Source: Filifactor alocis ATCC 35896
GTDB lineage: Bacteria; Bacillota; Clostridia; Peptostreptococcales; Filifactoraceae
Length of the DNA stretch: 64,000 nt
Assembly: GCF_000163895.2 (NCBI RefSeq)
Contig: NC_016630.1
Span: 1,550,001 to 1,614,000 of the forward strand
Reading direction: 5' to 3'
The first letter of the stretch is position 1, and each line of letters opens with the position of its first letter. The position numbers and the translations under genes are program-made. Below, in pieces: positions 17,530 through 26,959 of this stretch. Below the pieces are notes generated by a model. The model did not search any database. It saw only the letters and a program-made list of their open reading frames with translations, and was not told the DNA's origin.

Positions 17530-18401
17530 ACCAATTCCTCCTTACGATGAAGCTTCAATAGAAAAGAAAGTGTCTGTTTCATATCTTTTCTCTCGACAAT
17601 ATGATCTACAAATCCTTTTTCCAACAAAAATTCAGCTTTTTGAAATTCATCGGGAAGTTTTTTGCCCATTGTTTGTGCAATGACTCTCGGACCGGCAAAT
17701 CCAATCAATGCTTTCGGTTCAGATAGTATAATATCTCCCAAACTGGCAAAACTTGCTGTCACTCCACCTGTTGTCGGATGTGTTAAACAGGAAATAAACA
17801 ACTGTCCGCTGTCGCTATGTCGTTTTGCTGCTGCCGAAGTTTTTGCCATCTGCATCAAAGAATACATTCCTTCCTGCATTCTTGCTCCTCCGCTTGCACA
17901 AAACACAACGACCGGACATTTTTCTTCCGTTGCAAGTTCAAATGCAAAAGTAATCCTCTCTCCTACTTCCGAACCCATACTTCCCATAAAAAATCTACTG
18001 TCCATCACACACAAAACAGTAGGGCTGTCTCCTATCTTCCCACGAAAACAAAGGACTCCTTCATCCAAAGCAGTCTTCTGTCTCATCGTCTCTTGCTTTT
18101 CTTCATATCCGTCAAATACCAAAGGGTTTCTTGTCTTATCTTCAAATATGATTTTTTCATATCCGCTTTCCAAAATGCTCTTTGCTCTCTGTTCTGCCGG
18201 CATCGGAAAATACCCTCCGCAATAAGGACAAATATATTGATTGTCCTCTTTTTCCTTAAGAGGAAAGGTGCGATTACATCCACTACATTGAGAAAATAAC
18301 CGACTTGGGACTTCTCTTTGCATATAGGTTTCCTTTTTCTGCAACCTCAATGCTTTTAAAAGATCAAATTTTGATTTTCTGTCTTTCAAAAAATTTCCCA
18401 T
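17526..18401 (-). CDS. accD: Acetyl-CoA carboxylase carboxyltransferase subunit beta
   Basis: 291 aa. N-terminal zinc ribbon of four Cys (CSGCNRTFPL ... CPYCGGYF, about residues 39-61), then the carboxyltransferase core with CASGGARMQEGMYSLMQMAKT and LTHPTTGGVTASFA. Follows accC by 13 nt. Confidence 0.97.
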   Translation of the reverse strand: MGNFLKDRKSKFDLLKALRLQKKETYMQREVPSRLFSQCSGCNRTFPLKEKEDNQYICPYCGGYFPMPAEQRAKSILESGYEKIIFEDKTRNPLVFDGYEEKQETMRQKTALDEGVLCFRGKIGDSPTVLCVMDSRFFMGSMGSEVGERITFAFELATEEKCPVVVFCASGGARMQEGMYSLMQMAKTSAAAKRHSDSGQLFISCLTHPTTGGVTASFASLGDIILSEPKALIGFAGPRVIAQTMGKKLPDEFQKAEFLLEKGFVDHIVERKDMKQTLSFLLKLHRKEELV

Positions 18402-18414
18402 ACCTACCTCATTT

Positions 18415-19782
18415 CTAAATTTGTTCCATCAAGTTTTGGATTCTGTCCAAATTACCCTCCAAAAAATCAGTTGTATAAGTTCCTTTCAAAAAGGCTCTTT
18501 CATACATCATAAAATACAGTAATCCTACATTAGTGGAAATCCCTTCGATTACAAACTCCTCCAATGCTCTTCTCATCTTTCTTACGGCTTCCTGTCTCGT
18601 CTTTCCGTGAACAACCAACTTTCCAAGCATAGAGTCATAGTACGGACTCATCGCACTATCTTGATACAACGAAGAATCGATCCTGACTCCGTTTCCGCCC
18701 GGAATATGAACCACATTCACTCGTCCGCAAGACGGCATAAAACCGTTTTTGGGATCTTCCGCATTGATTCTGCATTCAATCGCATGTCCTCGTATCATTA
18801 CTTCCTCTTGTCGAACGGAAATCGGCAAGCCGAATGCAATGCGAATCTGCTCCTTGATAATATCTATCCCTGTAATCATCTCAGTCACAGGATGTTCCAC
18901 CTGTACTCTTGTATTCATCTCCATAAAGAAAAATTCATTTTCTTTTGTCAATAGAAATTCAATTGTTCCGGCGGAAGTGTAATTCACCGCTTTTGCCGCA
19001 TTGACAGCAGCTTGACCCATCTGTTCCCTAAGTTCTTGAGTCAACGCTCTGCAAGGTGCCTCTTCAATCATCTTTTGATTTTTTCTTTGCAAAGAACAAT
19101 CTCTTTCACCCAAGTGAATCACATTCCCGAAAGAATCTGCCAACACCTGTACTTCTACATGCTTTGCTCCTTCAATCAATCTCTCCATATAGATTGCATC
19201 GTTCCCAAACGCAGAAAGTGCCTCTTGTTTTGCGCTCAAAAATTCCTTCTTCATCTCTTCGCTGCGATACACCTTGCGCATTCCTTTTCCTCCGCCACCG
19301 GCAGAGGCTTTGATAATAACAGGATATCCAATCTGTTCCGCCAAAGAAACCGCTTCATCCACATCTTTGATACAGTCTTCAGAACCCGGAATAACGGGAA
19401 CTTTGTGCATCTTCATTGTGTCTCTTGCTGTCTGCTTATCTCCCATTTTGGAAATAATTTCAGGAGAAGGTCCGATAAAAACAAGACCGCAGTCTTCTAC
19501 CATCTTGGCAAACTCACTGTTCTCGGCTAAAAATCCGTACCCCGGATGAATTGCCTCACAGCCTTTGAGCAATGCCGCACTCAAAATATTCGGGATATTG
19601 AGGTAGCTGTCCTTGGCTCTTGCGCTGCCGATGCAAACAGATTCCGTCGCCATTTGAACATGCAAGGCATTCTTATCCTCTGTCGAATAAACGGCAACTG
19701 TTTCGATATTCATTTCTCGACAAGCTCGAATGATTCTTACTGCAATCTCTCCTCGATTGGCAATCAAAATTCTGTGAAACAT
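18415..19782 (-). CDS. accC: Biotin carboxylase AccC
   Basis: ATP-dependent carboxylation of biotin on AccB. 455 aa ATP-grasp enzyme: ILIANRGEIAVRIIRACRE at the N-terminus, the Gly-rich loop KASAGGGGKGMRKV, GERDCSLQRKNQK, and EMNTRVQVEHPVTEMITGID. Normal length; 3 nt downstream of accB. Confidence 0.98.
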   Translation of the reverse strand: MFHRILIANRGEIAVRIIRACREMNIETVAVYSTEDKNALHVQMATESVCIGSARAKDSYLNIPNILSAALLKGCEAIHPGYGFLAENSEFAKMVEDCGLVFIGPSPEIISKMGDKQTARDTMKMHKVPVIPGSEDCIKDVDEAVSLAEQIGYPVIIKASAGGGGKGMRKVYRSEEMKKEFLSAKQEALSAFGNDAIYMERLIEGAKHVEVQVLADSFGNVIHLGERDCSLQRKNQKMIEEAPCRALTQELREQMGQAAVNAAKAVNYTSAGTIEFLLTKENEFFFMEMNTRVQVEHPVTEMITGIDIIKEQIRIAFGLPISVRQEEVMIRGHAIECRINAEDPKNGFMPSCGRVNVVHIPGGNGVRIDSSLYQDSAMSPYYDSMLGKLVVHGKTRQEAVRKMRRALEEFVIEGISTNVGLLYFMMYERAFLKGTYTTDFLEGNLDRIQNLMEQI

Positions 19783-19785
19783 AGA

Positions 19786-20244
19786 TTACACCTCAATTTC
19801 CATCAGCTTATCATCATATCCCACGAATGTTTCGTTCTGCACAAAAATTTCCTTTATCACTCCATCTTCCGGAGCAACAATCTCATTCAACAGTTTCATT
19901 GCTTCAACGATACAAAGCGTTTGACCTTTCTTCACTTTTTGACCCACCGTCACAAAAGGCGGTTCCGTCGGAGAAGGACTCGCATAAAAAGTTCCGACTA
20001 TTGGTGATTTTACAACAGTTCCTTCTGATTCTTCCTTCGCATCATCCTCAAAAAGCTGTTTTACTTCCTGTGGTTTTTCTACCTTCGGTGCAATTTCTTC
20101 TCTTGTAGGATTAGAGAATGGTTTTACCGGTTCCCCTTCTTTCCCGAAAGAAACGGAAAACTTTTCCTCACTCCAATGAAACTCGGTCAAATTAGAGCGT
20201 GAAAACCATTCTGCCAGTTCCAATATCTCATTCTTCTTCATCAT
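19786..20244 (-). CDS. accB: Biotin carboxyl carrier protein AccB
   Basis: 152 aa; hydrophilic acidic linker followed by the biotinyl domain with the Lys acceptor in VEAMKLLNEIVAPEDG. Two adjacent ATGs (20244, 20241) follow the acpP stop directly, and there is no clear Shine-Dalgarno site, so it probably relies on coupling to acpP. Confidence 0.94.
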   Translation of the reverse strand: MMKKNEILELAEWFSRSNLTEFHWSEEKFSVSFGKEGEPVKPFSNPTREEIAPKVEKPQEVKQLFEDDAKEESEGTVVKSPIVGTFYASPSPTEPPFVTVGQKVKKGQTLCIVEAMKLLNEIVAPEDGVIKEIFVQNETFVGYDDKLMEIEV

Positions 20245-20245
20245 A

Positions 20246-20473
20246 CTACTTGTGGCTGTCAATATAATCTACAATGTCTTGTACCGTTTTCATCGTCTCA
20301 AATTCTTCATCCGGAATGGAGATTGAGAATACATCTTCCAATGCCATTGCCAAATCGGCACCATCCAAAGAATCCATTTCCAAATCTTCCATCAATCTTG
20401 CTTCCGGTACTACTTTTTCTTCTTTACAGTTCAAACTTTCCAAAATTGTTTCTTTTACTTTTTCAAATGTCAT
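20246..20473 (-). CDS. acpP: Acyl carrier protein
   Basis: 75 aa; phosphopantetheine attachment Ser35 in DLEMDSLDGADLAMALE. ATG at 20473 is 7 nt after AAGGAG. It is the first gene of the fatty-acid operon, ahead of accB. Confidence 0.97.
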   Translation of the reverse strand: MTFEKVKETILESLNCKEEKVVPEARLMEDLEMDSLDGADLAMALEDVFSISIPDEEFETMKTVQDIVDYIDSHK

Positions 20474-20614
20474 GATAATTCTCCTTTTCTTTTCACAAGA
20501 TAGATTCAAAATAAGTTCTGTTACCATCATTCTATTGGTCATAAAAACTTCAACTTACTTTTTGCTGCTTGTTCTGAATCTCCATATTAATAATTTATTC
20601 TATAAAAAATATAT

Positions 20615-20655
20615 AATATATTTACATTGAATAAAATGCTTTATATAAATATATT
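20615..20655. promoter_or_regulatory. Inverted repeat at the start of the fab operon leader (possible operator)
   Basis: Perfect 10-bp arms AATATATTTA (20615-20624) and TAAATATATT (20646-20655) separated by 21 nt, beginning at the predicted transcription start. Position fits a repressor site, but the DNA is very AT-rich and it does not match the FapR or FabT consensus as I know them. Confidence 0.35.
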
Positions 20656-20662
20656 GAGGAAT

Positions 20663-20691
20663 ATTTTAGGAGGATTTTGTTATTTTGTCAA
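20663..20691 (-). promoter_or_regulatory. Promoter of the acpP-acc-fab operon
   Basis: On the minus strand a perfect -35 TTGACA (20686-20691), 17-nt spacer and TAAAAT (20663-20668). Predicted start near 20656, giving a leader of about 180 nt before acpP. Confidence 0.8.
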
Positions 20692-20944
20692 TTTCATATA
20701 CAGTTTCTCTCTGTTTTTTTACAATTATTCCATAGTTTATTATCTTCTCATTCTGATTTGAATCTATCTGTATGTTTTATCCCAATCTTTGAAAAGTGAT
20801 TACTGCTACACTCCAACAGAACTCTCATAACATCTCATTCCAAAGAAACTCTATTTTGGTGATAGCCGAACCACGTAGAATGACACGCCATAGGTATCAA
20901 ACCGTGAACAGCATAAAACATAGAGTAAATGAAATCAACATAAA

Positions 20945-20983
20945 AAAACCGACTTTTAAGAAATTCTCTTAAAAATCGGTTTT
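20945..20983 (-). terminator. Terminator of pta
   Basis: AAAACCGACTTTTAAGAA (from 20945) pairs with TTCTCTTAAAAATCGGTTTT (to 20983); a T-run follows on the minus strand. It lies about 55 nt beyond the pta stop. Confidence 0.8.
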
Positions 20984-21036
20984 ACTCTTATCATTTTTCT
21001 ATAAATACAATCTATAGGTTAGACGATTATTCATCC

Positions 21037-22032
21037 CTATTCTTGGATACAACCGTCACCTAAAATTCCGCTTGCAGCGGTGAATAATGCCAGTTTATAC
21101 ACTTCTTCTTCGTTACATCCGCGTGATAAGTCGCACACCGGCTTGTTCAATCCTTGAAGAATCGGTCCTACCGCATCATATCCGCCGAATCGTTGAATCA
21201 ATTTGTATCCGATATTTCCCGCTTCCAGACTTGGGAAAATAAACACGTTGGCATTTCCCGCAATCGGAGAGTTAGGTGCTTTTCTTGCCGCAATCTCAGG
21301 AACGAATGCCGCATCAAACTGAATTTCTCCGTCAATCAATAAATCCGGCATCTGTTGTCTTACCAATTCTGTTGCTTTTGCCATCTTTTCCGTTTCTTCC
21401 GAATGAGCGGACCCTTTTGTCGAAAAGCTCAACATGGCAACTCTCGGTTCTAACTCAATGGCTTTTGCCGTATTCACGGTAGTAATTGCGATTTCAGCTA
21501 ATTCTTCTGCAGTCGGCGCAATATTAATTGCACAGTCTGCAACAACATAAATTTGATCTCCTTTAATCAGGATGAACACACCTGATATTCTTGTATAACA
21601 AGGTTTTACTTTAATAATTTGTAAAGCGGGACGAACAGTATCCGCTGTTGTATGCACTGCTCCCGAAACCATTCCCGCAGCCTTCTCTGTATACACCAGC
21701 ATTGTTCCGAAGTAATTGACATCCGACAAAAGCTTTTCCCTTGCTTCTTCTGCTGTTATTTTCCCTTTTCTTCTTTCAACAAATTTCTCAACCAAAAAAT
21801 CGAGTTCCGGATAAGTTTGAGGGTCAATCAAAGTCAAGTCGCTGATATCTACTCCTCTTTCAGCTGCAAATGCTTTCATTTCCTTTTCATTTCCCAAGAG
21901 AATCGGTTGCATAATTCCCTCTTTCTTTAACCGAGATGTAGCTTTTAAAATACGATCACTCATTCCTTCCGGAAATACAATTACCGGATTTTTGGCGGAT
22001 ACCAATTTTTTCATTGAATCAAATATATTCAT
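21037..22032 (-). CDS. pta: Phosphate acetyltransferase
   Basis: Converts acetyl-CoA and phosphate to acetyl phosphate, the energy-yielding acetate branch of fermentation. 331 aa of the short PTA_PTB type: NPVIVFPEGMSDRILKA, GMVSGAVHTTADTVRPALQ, ISGVFIL, FSTKGSAHSE, ELQFDAA-like GEIQFDAAFVP, and the C-terminal DLSRGCNEEEVYKLA. ATG at 22032 follows GAGGAG by 7 nt. No ackA next to it. Confidence 0.96.
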   Translation of the reverse strand: MNIFDSMKKLVSAKNPVIVFPEGMSDRILKATSRLKKEGIMQPILLGNEKEMKAFAAERGVDISDLTLIDPQTYPELDFLVEKFVERRKGKITAEEAREKLLSDVNYFGTMLVYTEKAAGMVSGAVHTTADTVRPALQIIKVKPCYTRISGVFILIKGDQIYVVADCAINIAPTAEELAEIAITTVNTAKAIELEPRVAMLSFSTKGSAHSEETEKMAKATELVRQQMPDLLIDGEIQFDAAFVPEIAARKAPNSPIAGNANVFIFPSLEAGNIGYKLIQRFGGYDAVGPILQGLNKPVCDLSRGCNEEEVYKLALFTAASGILGDGCIQE

Positions 22033-22280
22033 TTCTGCTCTCCTCTTTTCAATTCTTTTGTTATAGTATATATGCACTTCTTACTTTTATTTTATACTAA
22101 TTGCCGATTAAAAAATCTGCTTTTTTTCATGCTGTTATATTTTATTCTCTTGTTCACATAATCATAAACTATTTCTATATTTCAAAATAGTATTTGGTTT
22201 TACAACAGAAAAAGAGAGATTCCCCCATGTTTTCCAAAATATTGTCTTCTGTTTTTAACTGTTCAAAATTTTTTAACACA

Positions 22281-23030
22281 CTAAAACTCAGGCGGAACAG
22301 TAGCAGTATGTCTCTTGTGTTCTGAGTTTCGATGTAATCTTTCTATCACTTCCCTATCCTTTTCCGGAACTTCCTGTCCATCTAAGAAAGCATCAATACA
22401 ACGATATGTTGTTCCCATCTCTATCTCGTCAGTTTGACCCTCCCACAAATCGGCAGACGGCGCTTTGTCCAAAATGCTTTGTGGAACTCCCAAATACTCT
22501 GCCCACTCATATACCTCTGATTTTTTCAAATGTGCAATCGGTAGAACATCTACTCCGCCATCACCATATTTTGTAAAGTATCCTGTATAAATTTCGGCAG
22601 CATTGTCGGTTCCGACAACCAAATATCCTAAATTGTTTGCGATGGTATACAGTCCCGTCATACGAAGCCTTGCCCGAGTATTTGCATCTGAAATTCTTGC
22701 AAAATCTTCTCTCCATGCATCCTGCATCGTTTCTTTCACTGTACTGAGCATCAAACTGTGTGCCTGTGTCAAATCCAATGTCATATGTGTCAAGTCCGCT
22801 TTCTCCACAAGCTCTTTTGCATGCTCCATATCCTTTTCAGAACTTTTGATTGGCATAATCACTCCTAAAGAATTGTCAGGACATGCCATTTTGATCAAAA
22901 ATCCCGCAACAGCAGAATCAATTCCTCCGGAAATTCCCAGAATCAATCCCCTTGTGTGCGATTGCACCACTTGTTCCCGCAACCATTCAACTGTTTTTCG
23001 AATTTTTTGTTCCAATATTTCGTTTTTCAT
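22281..23030 (-). CDS. nadE: NH3-dependent NAD+ synthetase
   Basis: Amidates nicotinate adenine dinucleotide using ammonia and ATP. 249 aa; P-loop SGGIDS (residues 34-39) and the downstream GTDNAAEIYTGYFTKYGDGGVD. There is no N-terminal nitrilase domain, so ammonia is the N donor. The C-terminus HKRHTATVPPEF is typical. Confidence 0.96.
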   Translation of the reverse strand: MKNEILEQKIRKTVEWLREQVVQSHTRGLILGISGGIDSAVAGFLIKMACPDNSLGVIMPIKSSEKDMEHAKELVEKADLTHMTLDLTQAHSLMLSTVKETMQDAWREDFARISDANTRARLRMTGLYTIANNLGYLVVGTDNAAEIYTGYFTKYGDGGVDVLPIAHLKKSEVYEWAEYLGVPQSILDKAPSADLWEGQTDEIEMGTTYRCIDAFLDGQEVPEKDREVIERLHRNSEHKRHTATVPPEF

Positions 23031-23098
23031 GATAATCTCCTTTTTTATCTACCCTTTTTATCTGAAATTATTGTATTTTTGAAAATTTTATCATTTTT

Positions 23099-23740
23099 TC
23101 ACGACTCACAATCTACAAGCCGTTCCATATACTCTTTTTCTCCTAATTGAATCTCTATCCTGCCTTCACAAAAATCTATAAAATATGACGACAATGATTC
23201 TACCTCTTCTTCTTTCACATAAAGTTGTAGTTCTACCATATCCGAAAACAAGGTATCTTTCAATAGAAATCCTCTTTTTTCCACCTCATTTTTGACTTTT
23301 CCGTACAAGGTATAATCCATTTTCAGACTCATCACCTGATGTACTTCTTTTGAAACAATTCCCGTCTGTTTTACTCCTTGAGCGGCAGACTGACTGTAAG
23401 CACGCACCAAACCGCCTTTGCCCAGCTTGATTCCTCCGAAGTACCTCGTCACAACTACACAGACGTTGTAAAGATTCAACTGTCGAAGTACACTTAGCAT
23501 AGGAAGACCGGAAGTGCCGGAAGGTTCTCCGTCATCCGATGATTTTTCCACTAAAGGCTCCATCATCAAGCGATATGCAGACACATTATGGGTTGCATCA
23601 TAGTATTTTTTTTTCATCTCATGAATAAAATTCTCCGCCTCTTCTACCGTTTCTACATATCTGCAATGTGCAATAAACCGTGATTTTTCAATCACGATTT
23701 CATTTTCACCCGACTGTTGTATCGTACGATATGATTTCAA
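23099..23740 (-). CDS. YigZ/IMPACT-family protein
   Basis: 213 aa, two-domain YigZ family: IMPACT domain with KSRFIAH, THNVSAYR, DDGEPSGTSGLPML and the hallmark VVVTRYFGGIKLGKGGLVRAYSQ, then a ferredoxin-like C-terminal domain. Biochemical role is uncertain; the fold and eukaryotic relative suggest translation-associated function. A TTG at 23740 sits 7 nt after GGAGG; an ATG 6 nt upstream is too close to the site. It follows hflX directly. Confidence 0.9.
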   Translation of the reverse strand: MKSYRTIQQSGENEIVIEKSRFIAHCRYVETVEEAENFIHEMKKKYYDATHNVSAYRLMMEPLVEKSSDDGEPSGTSGLPMLSVLRQLNLYNVCVVVTRYFGGIKLGKGGLVRAYSQSAAQGVKQTGIVSKEVHQVMSLKMDYTLYGKVKNEVEKRGFLLKDTLFSDMVELQLYVKEEEVESLSSYFIDFCEGRIEIQLGEKEYMERLVDCES

Positions 23741-23753
23741 TACCATTCCTCCG

Positions 23754-25040
23754 TTACTCTTCTATTATGTTATCTCGATATTTATGATAATCCGTCTCAT
23801 CAACCGATAACACCACTTTGGTTCCCTGTTCCTCATACACCTCTTCTTCAATCCGATACTTGTTGTGCAAATCATTCAACACACTTCCATCCACATAGGG
23901 AATTAACATCGTCACTCTTCTGTTTTTACAAACGATGGACTGGATTTTTTCGAGCAACTCCTGCTTATGGTATCCTGTTTTTGCAGAGATAGAAATCTTA
24001 TTGCTCTCCTTGGATATAACAAAGTTTTCTTCCAACAAATCAATCTTGTTGAATACCGTCACAATGGGAATATCCCCTACACCAATCTCCTTGAGCACAT
24101 GTTGTGTTGTATTCATCTGCAAATCATATTTTTCGTTGGAAACATCCACCACATGGAGAATCAAATCTGCATACTTGATTTCTTCCAAAGTGGAATGAAA
24201 CGCATTGACCAAATCATGTGGCAAATTAGATACAAATCCGACCGTATCCGTCAACAAGTACTCCATTCCGTTTGGGAGTTGCGACTTTCGAAGCGTCGTA
24301 TCCAATGTCGCAAACAGCATATTCTTTACAAAAACTTCTTTTTCTTCCGTATATTCCTTGTGCTCTTTCAAAAGCTCATTAAACAAAGTGGATTTGCCTG
24401 CATTCGTATAGCCTGCCAATGCTACAATCGGAAGCTCTGATTTCAGTCTGCCCTTTCTTTGTACTTCACGATTGTGCTTCACCTCTTTCAACTCGCGCTC
24501 AATCTCAAATATTTTTCTTTGAATTCTTCGTTTATCTGTCTCGAGTTTTTTCTCTCCGGGACCCCTCGCACCGATTCCGGCACCCGTTCTGGAAAGGTTG
24601 GTACTGCTGTTAATCAGTCTTGGCAGCTTATATTTCAGCTGTGCAAGTTCCACCTGCAACTTTCCTTCTCCCGTCCTTGCCCGCTTTGCAAAAATATCTA
24701 AAATCAACATCGTTCGGTCAATCACAGTCACTCCGATTCCCTCTTCCAAATTGCGAAGTTGCGAACCGGATAACTCGTTGTTGAACACAATCAAATTAAC
24801 TTCCATATTTTCTGCCAATTCTCGAAGTTCTTCCACTTTTCCCTTTCCGATATAATATTTTACATCAACGGAATCCCTCGGTTGCGTCATTTGACCGACC
24901 ACCTCTATTTCAGCCGCCTGTGCCAATTCCTCCAACTCTTTCATACTGTCTTCAAACTTCGCAAAAACTTCGCTTTTTTTCCCGAAATCTACTCCTACCA
25001 AAATGGCAGAATAACAGACCTCTCTTTTGTCCTGTTCCAC
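23754..25040 (-). CDS. hflX: Ribosome-associated GTPase HflX
   Basis: 428 aa. N-terminal HflX domain (VKYYIGKGKVEEL, VFNNELSGSQLRNLEE), a coiled linker after GARGPGEKKLETDKR, then the G domain: G1 GYTNAGKSTLFN, G3 DTVGFVSNLPHDL, G4 NKID. Splits or rescues 70S ribosomes in known members. GTG start 4 nt after GAGG. Confidence 0.95.
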   Translation of the reverse strand: MEQDKREVCYSAILVGVDFGKKSEVFAKFEDSMKELEELAQAAEIEVVGQMTQPRDSVDVKYYIGKGKVEELRELAENMEVNLIVFNNELSGSQLRNLEEGIGVTVIDRTMLILDIFAKRARTGEGKLQVELAQLKYKLPRLINSSTNLSRTGAGIGARGPGEKKLETDKRRIQRKIFEIERELKEVKHNREVQRKGRLKSELPIVALAGYTNAGKSTLFNELLKEHKEYTEEKEVFVKNMLFATLDTTLRKSQLPNGMEYLLTDTVGFVSNLPHDLVNAFHSTLEEIKYADLILHVVDVSNEKYDLQMNTTQHVLKEIGVGDIPIVTVFNKIDLLEENFVISKESNKISISAKTGYHKQELLEKIQSIVCKNRRVTMLIPYVDGSVLNDLHNKYRIEEEVYEEQGTKVVLSVDETDYHKYRDNIIEE

Positions 25041-25248
25041 AAAACCTCTCCTCTGTTTATTATCTATCTCAAGTTTTTCTCTACCTATCCTTCATTCAGA
25101 TCGAATTTCTTCGATTTCTTCTGTAGTATCAATAAAAAATTGCTCGCTCAATCAAAAGGACAACGACATACTGTCCTTAGATTATATAATCTATCCAAAC
25201 AAAAATCAAATTATCTCATGATTTCTTCCTAGCTCTAATCTAGGATTG

Positions 25249-25365
25249 TCAAACATATGTGACAAAACCACTCGGTAAAAGTTTAAGCATTACACTCTTA
25301 AAATAATTCTCTACCATTTCATTCGGTGTTCTAAATTTTAATACTCTTCTTGCTATATTAGCTGT
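25249..25365 (-). pseudogene. Transposase C-terminal remnant (IS30-like)
   Basis: An open stretch ending at a TGA (25249-25251) encodes TANIARRVLKFRTPNEMVENYF and on to the stop, the typical end of IS30-family transposases (RPRKxLxFRTPxE). Upstream the frame breaks and no terminal repeats remain, so this is a decayed insertion in the 430-nt hflX-DUF3847 gap. The rest of that gap (25041-25248 and 25366-25470) shows no gene. Confidence 0.5.
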
Positions 25366-25470
25366 ACTCTATCATCAATTCTCTTTTCAGTGTCCTTTAT
25401 GGCTCCTGTAGTCTTATAATTCTTATCCCTTTAATAGCCCCTGCTTTCTTTCAGTTCACATAGAGCAGCA

Positions 25471-25827
25471 CTATTTTTCTCTTTTAAGGAGCCGATAGCT
25501 TTCAATATATTCTTCTAAACCTGTACTGTGATTATCTATATTGTTACAGATAAGATTTTCAAAAACGGATAGTATATTTTTTCCTTGGGCGAGAGAGTGG
25601 ATTTCTTCTCTGCTATTTAGAGAAGTGATTAACTGATAAAATTCGTCTTTGCTAAAGTCCTTTCTTTCAAAAAAGATACTTTCAAAGAATGCTCCTTTTT
25701 CATAAAACCGTCTACCTCTTTTCTTTCGTTCTTCCTGTTTTTGCTGCCTGATAAGCTTTTTTCTTTTGTTTTGTAACTGCTTGATTTCTTTTTCTGTCAT
25801 TAGGATATTTTCATCTCTGTTTTTCAT
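25471..25827 (-). CDS. DUF3847-like protein of conjugative elements
   Basis: 118 aa, strongly basic N-terminal half (EIKQLQNKRKKLIRQQKQEERKKRGRRFYEKGA) followed by an acidic helix-rich tail. This pattern is that of small DUF3847 proteins that sit next to mobilisation relaxases in Firmicutes conjugative elements. No relaxase is present here, so it is probably a leftover of an excised or decayed element. ATG at 25827 follows GAGAGG. Confidence 0.6.
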   Translation of the reverse strand: MKNRDENILMTEKEIKQLQNKRKKLIRQQKQEERKKRGRRFYEKGAFFESIFFERKDFSKDEFYQLITSLNSREEIHSLAQGKNILSVFENLICNNIDNHSTGLEEYIESYRLLKREK

Positions 25828-25992
25828 TTTCTGTTTTCCTCTCTTTCTAATTTTGGGCAAAGAAAAACAGTAAACCGATTTGATTTACTGCTTTGTAAGT
25901 CGCTATATTATTGCCTTTATTTTATTGCTTTACTTCGACAAACTGTAATTTATTTATTTCAAATAAGTATATCAACTCTTTTTTATTCTACT

Positions 25993-26625
25993 CTATAGCC
26001 ATAAATCCATTCTATGTTCTATATAATCCCTTAATTCTTCCTTTGTCCAAAAGCCTTGCAAATATTTCTCCAAATCGCCCTCGTCATCAATTTCTATAAA
26101 CCATTCCTCGTGGTCAGTAGCAAATACTGTTGGATTTTCAGTGTTTACATCTTGGCTTGCAACATAAATACAGTCAGGGTAACCGTATCCATAAAATAGA
26201 TGAACAAAGTCGGTGACCTTGTTATCGGTTACTCCCAGGATTTTCTTAAAAGAGTAGATATCATTCGTAAACATATCATTCCATTCTTCAAAATCTGAAC
26301 TACCTTCTCGAAAAGGTGTAAACATTTCACCACGCCAAAAATACTGTCCATAAGGTTCTTCTGTCAAAATAAAATATTTTTCATATAATTTGTTGAAAAA
26401 AACTTCTTTACTTTCTTTATACAATTCTATATTTTTATCAATAAAGTCTCCTAAGCCTTCAATAGGTTCTTCATCATCAGCATCTGCCCATGGTGTATCA
26501 ACATTTTTTCTGTATAAAACTGTTTCAAATGTAATGTTACATAAATGCTCAGTCAAGGACTTCCCCTCAACCAAGGATATATTTCCACCTAATGCCTCTA
26601 TCCTGTCTAAAATCTCTCTCTTCAT
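25993..26625 (-). CDS. Hypothetical acidic protein, possibly of the SMI1/KNR4-like group
   Basis: 210 aa, acidic, no signal peptide or membrane segment. Motifs such as EEPYGQYFWRGEMFTP, GYGYPDCIYVAS and TVFATDHEEWFIEI are seen in a widespread family of uncharacterised Firmicutes proteins; the general look (acidic, WF/GYP motifs, near mobile debris) recalls SUKH/SMI1 immunity proteins, but this is from memory and weak. ATG is 9 nt after GAGGG. No toxin gene is adjacent. Confidence 0.6.
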   Translation of the reverse strand: MKREILDRIEALGGNISLVEGKSLTEHLCNITFETVLYRKNVDTPWADADDEEPIEGLGDFIDKNIELYKESKEVFFNKLYEKYFILTEEPYGQYFWRGEMFTPFREGSSDFEEWNDMFTNDIYSFKKILGVTDNKVTDFVHLFYGYGYPDCIYVASQDVNTENPTVFATDHEEWFIEIDDEGDLEKYLQGFWTKEELRDYIEHRMDLWL

Positions 26626-26959
26626 ATTCTTTATCCCTCACAACTTCTAATTTTTCTCTCTGAATGATCAAAGATATTATACCATTTTTTTCTATATCAA
26701 ACCACTTTGAATTTGTGATACTTCCATTATTTCCATACAATTATTTATTTCACTTGGTATCATTATCATTTTACTTTATAACCATTCAGTCATATCTCTT
26801 TGCTACGAATACCTATCAAAATCAAAAAAAAAGAGAACGACAGTTGACTTTTGCACCGATATCCAACCATTTTGGATGTTACATCCCCCTCTTGGGATTG
26901 ATACAAGCATCGTCTCTCGCCCTCTTCTATATATTTCTTATATCTATTTTATTGTTTCT
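26626..26959. other. Intergenic, nothing recognised
   Basis: 334 nt between the hypothetical gene and the downstream stop of the small acetyltransferase. AT-rich, with a run of nine A near 26824. An open frame on the plus strand here is low-complexity and hydrophobic and is not believed. Confidence 0.4.
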
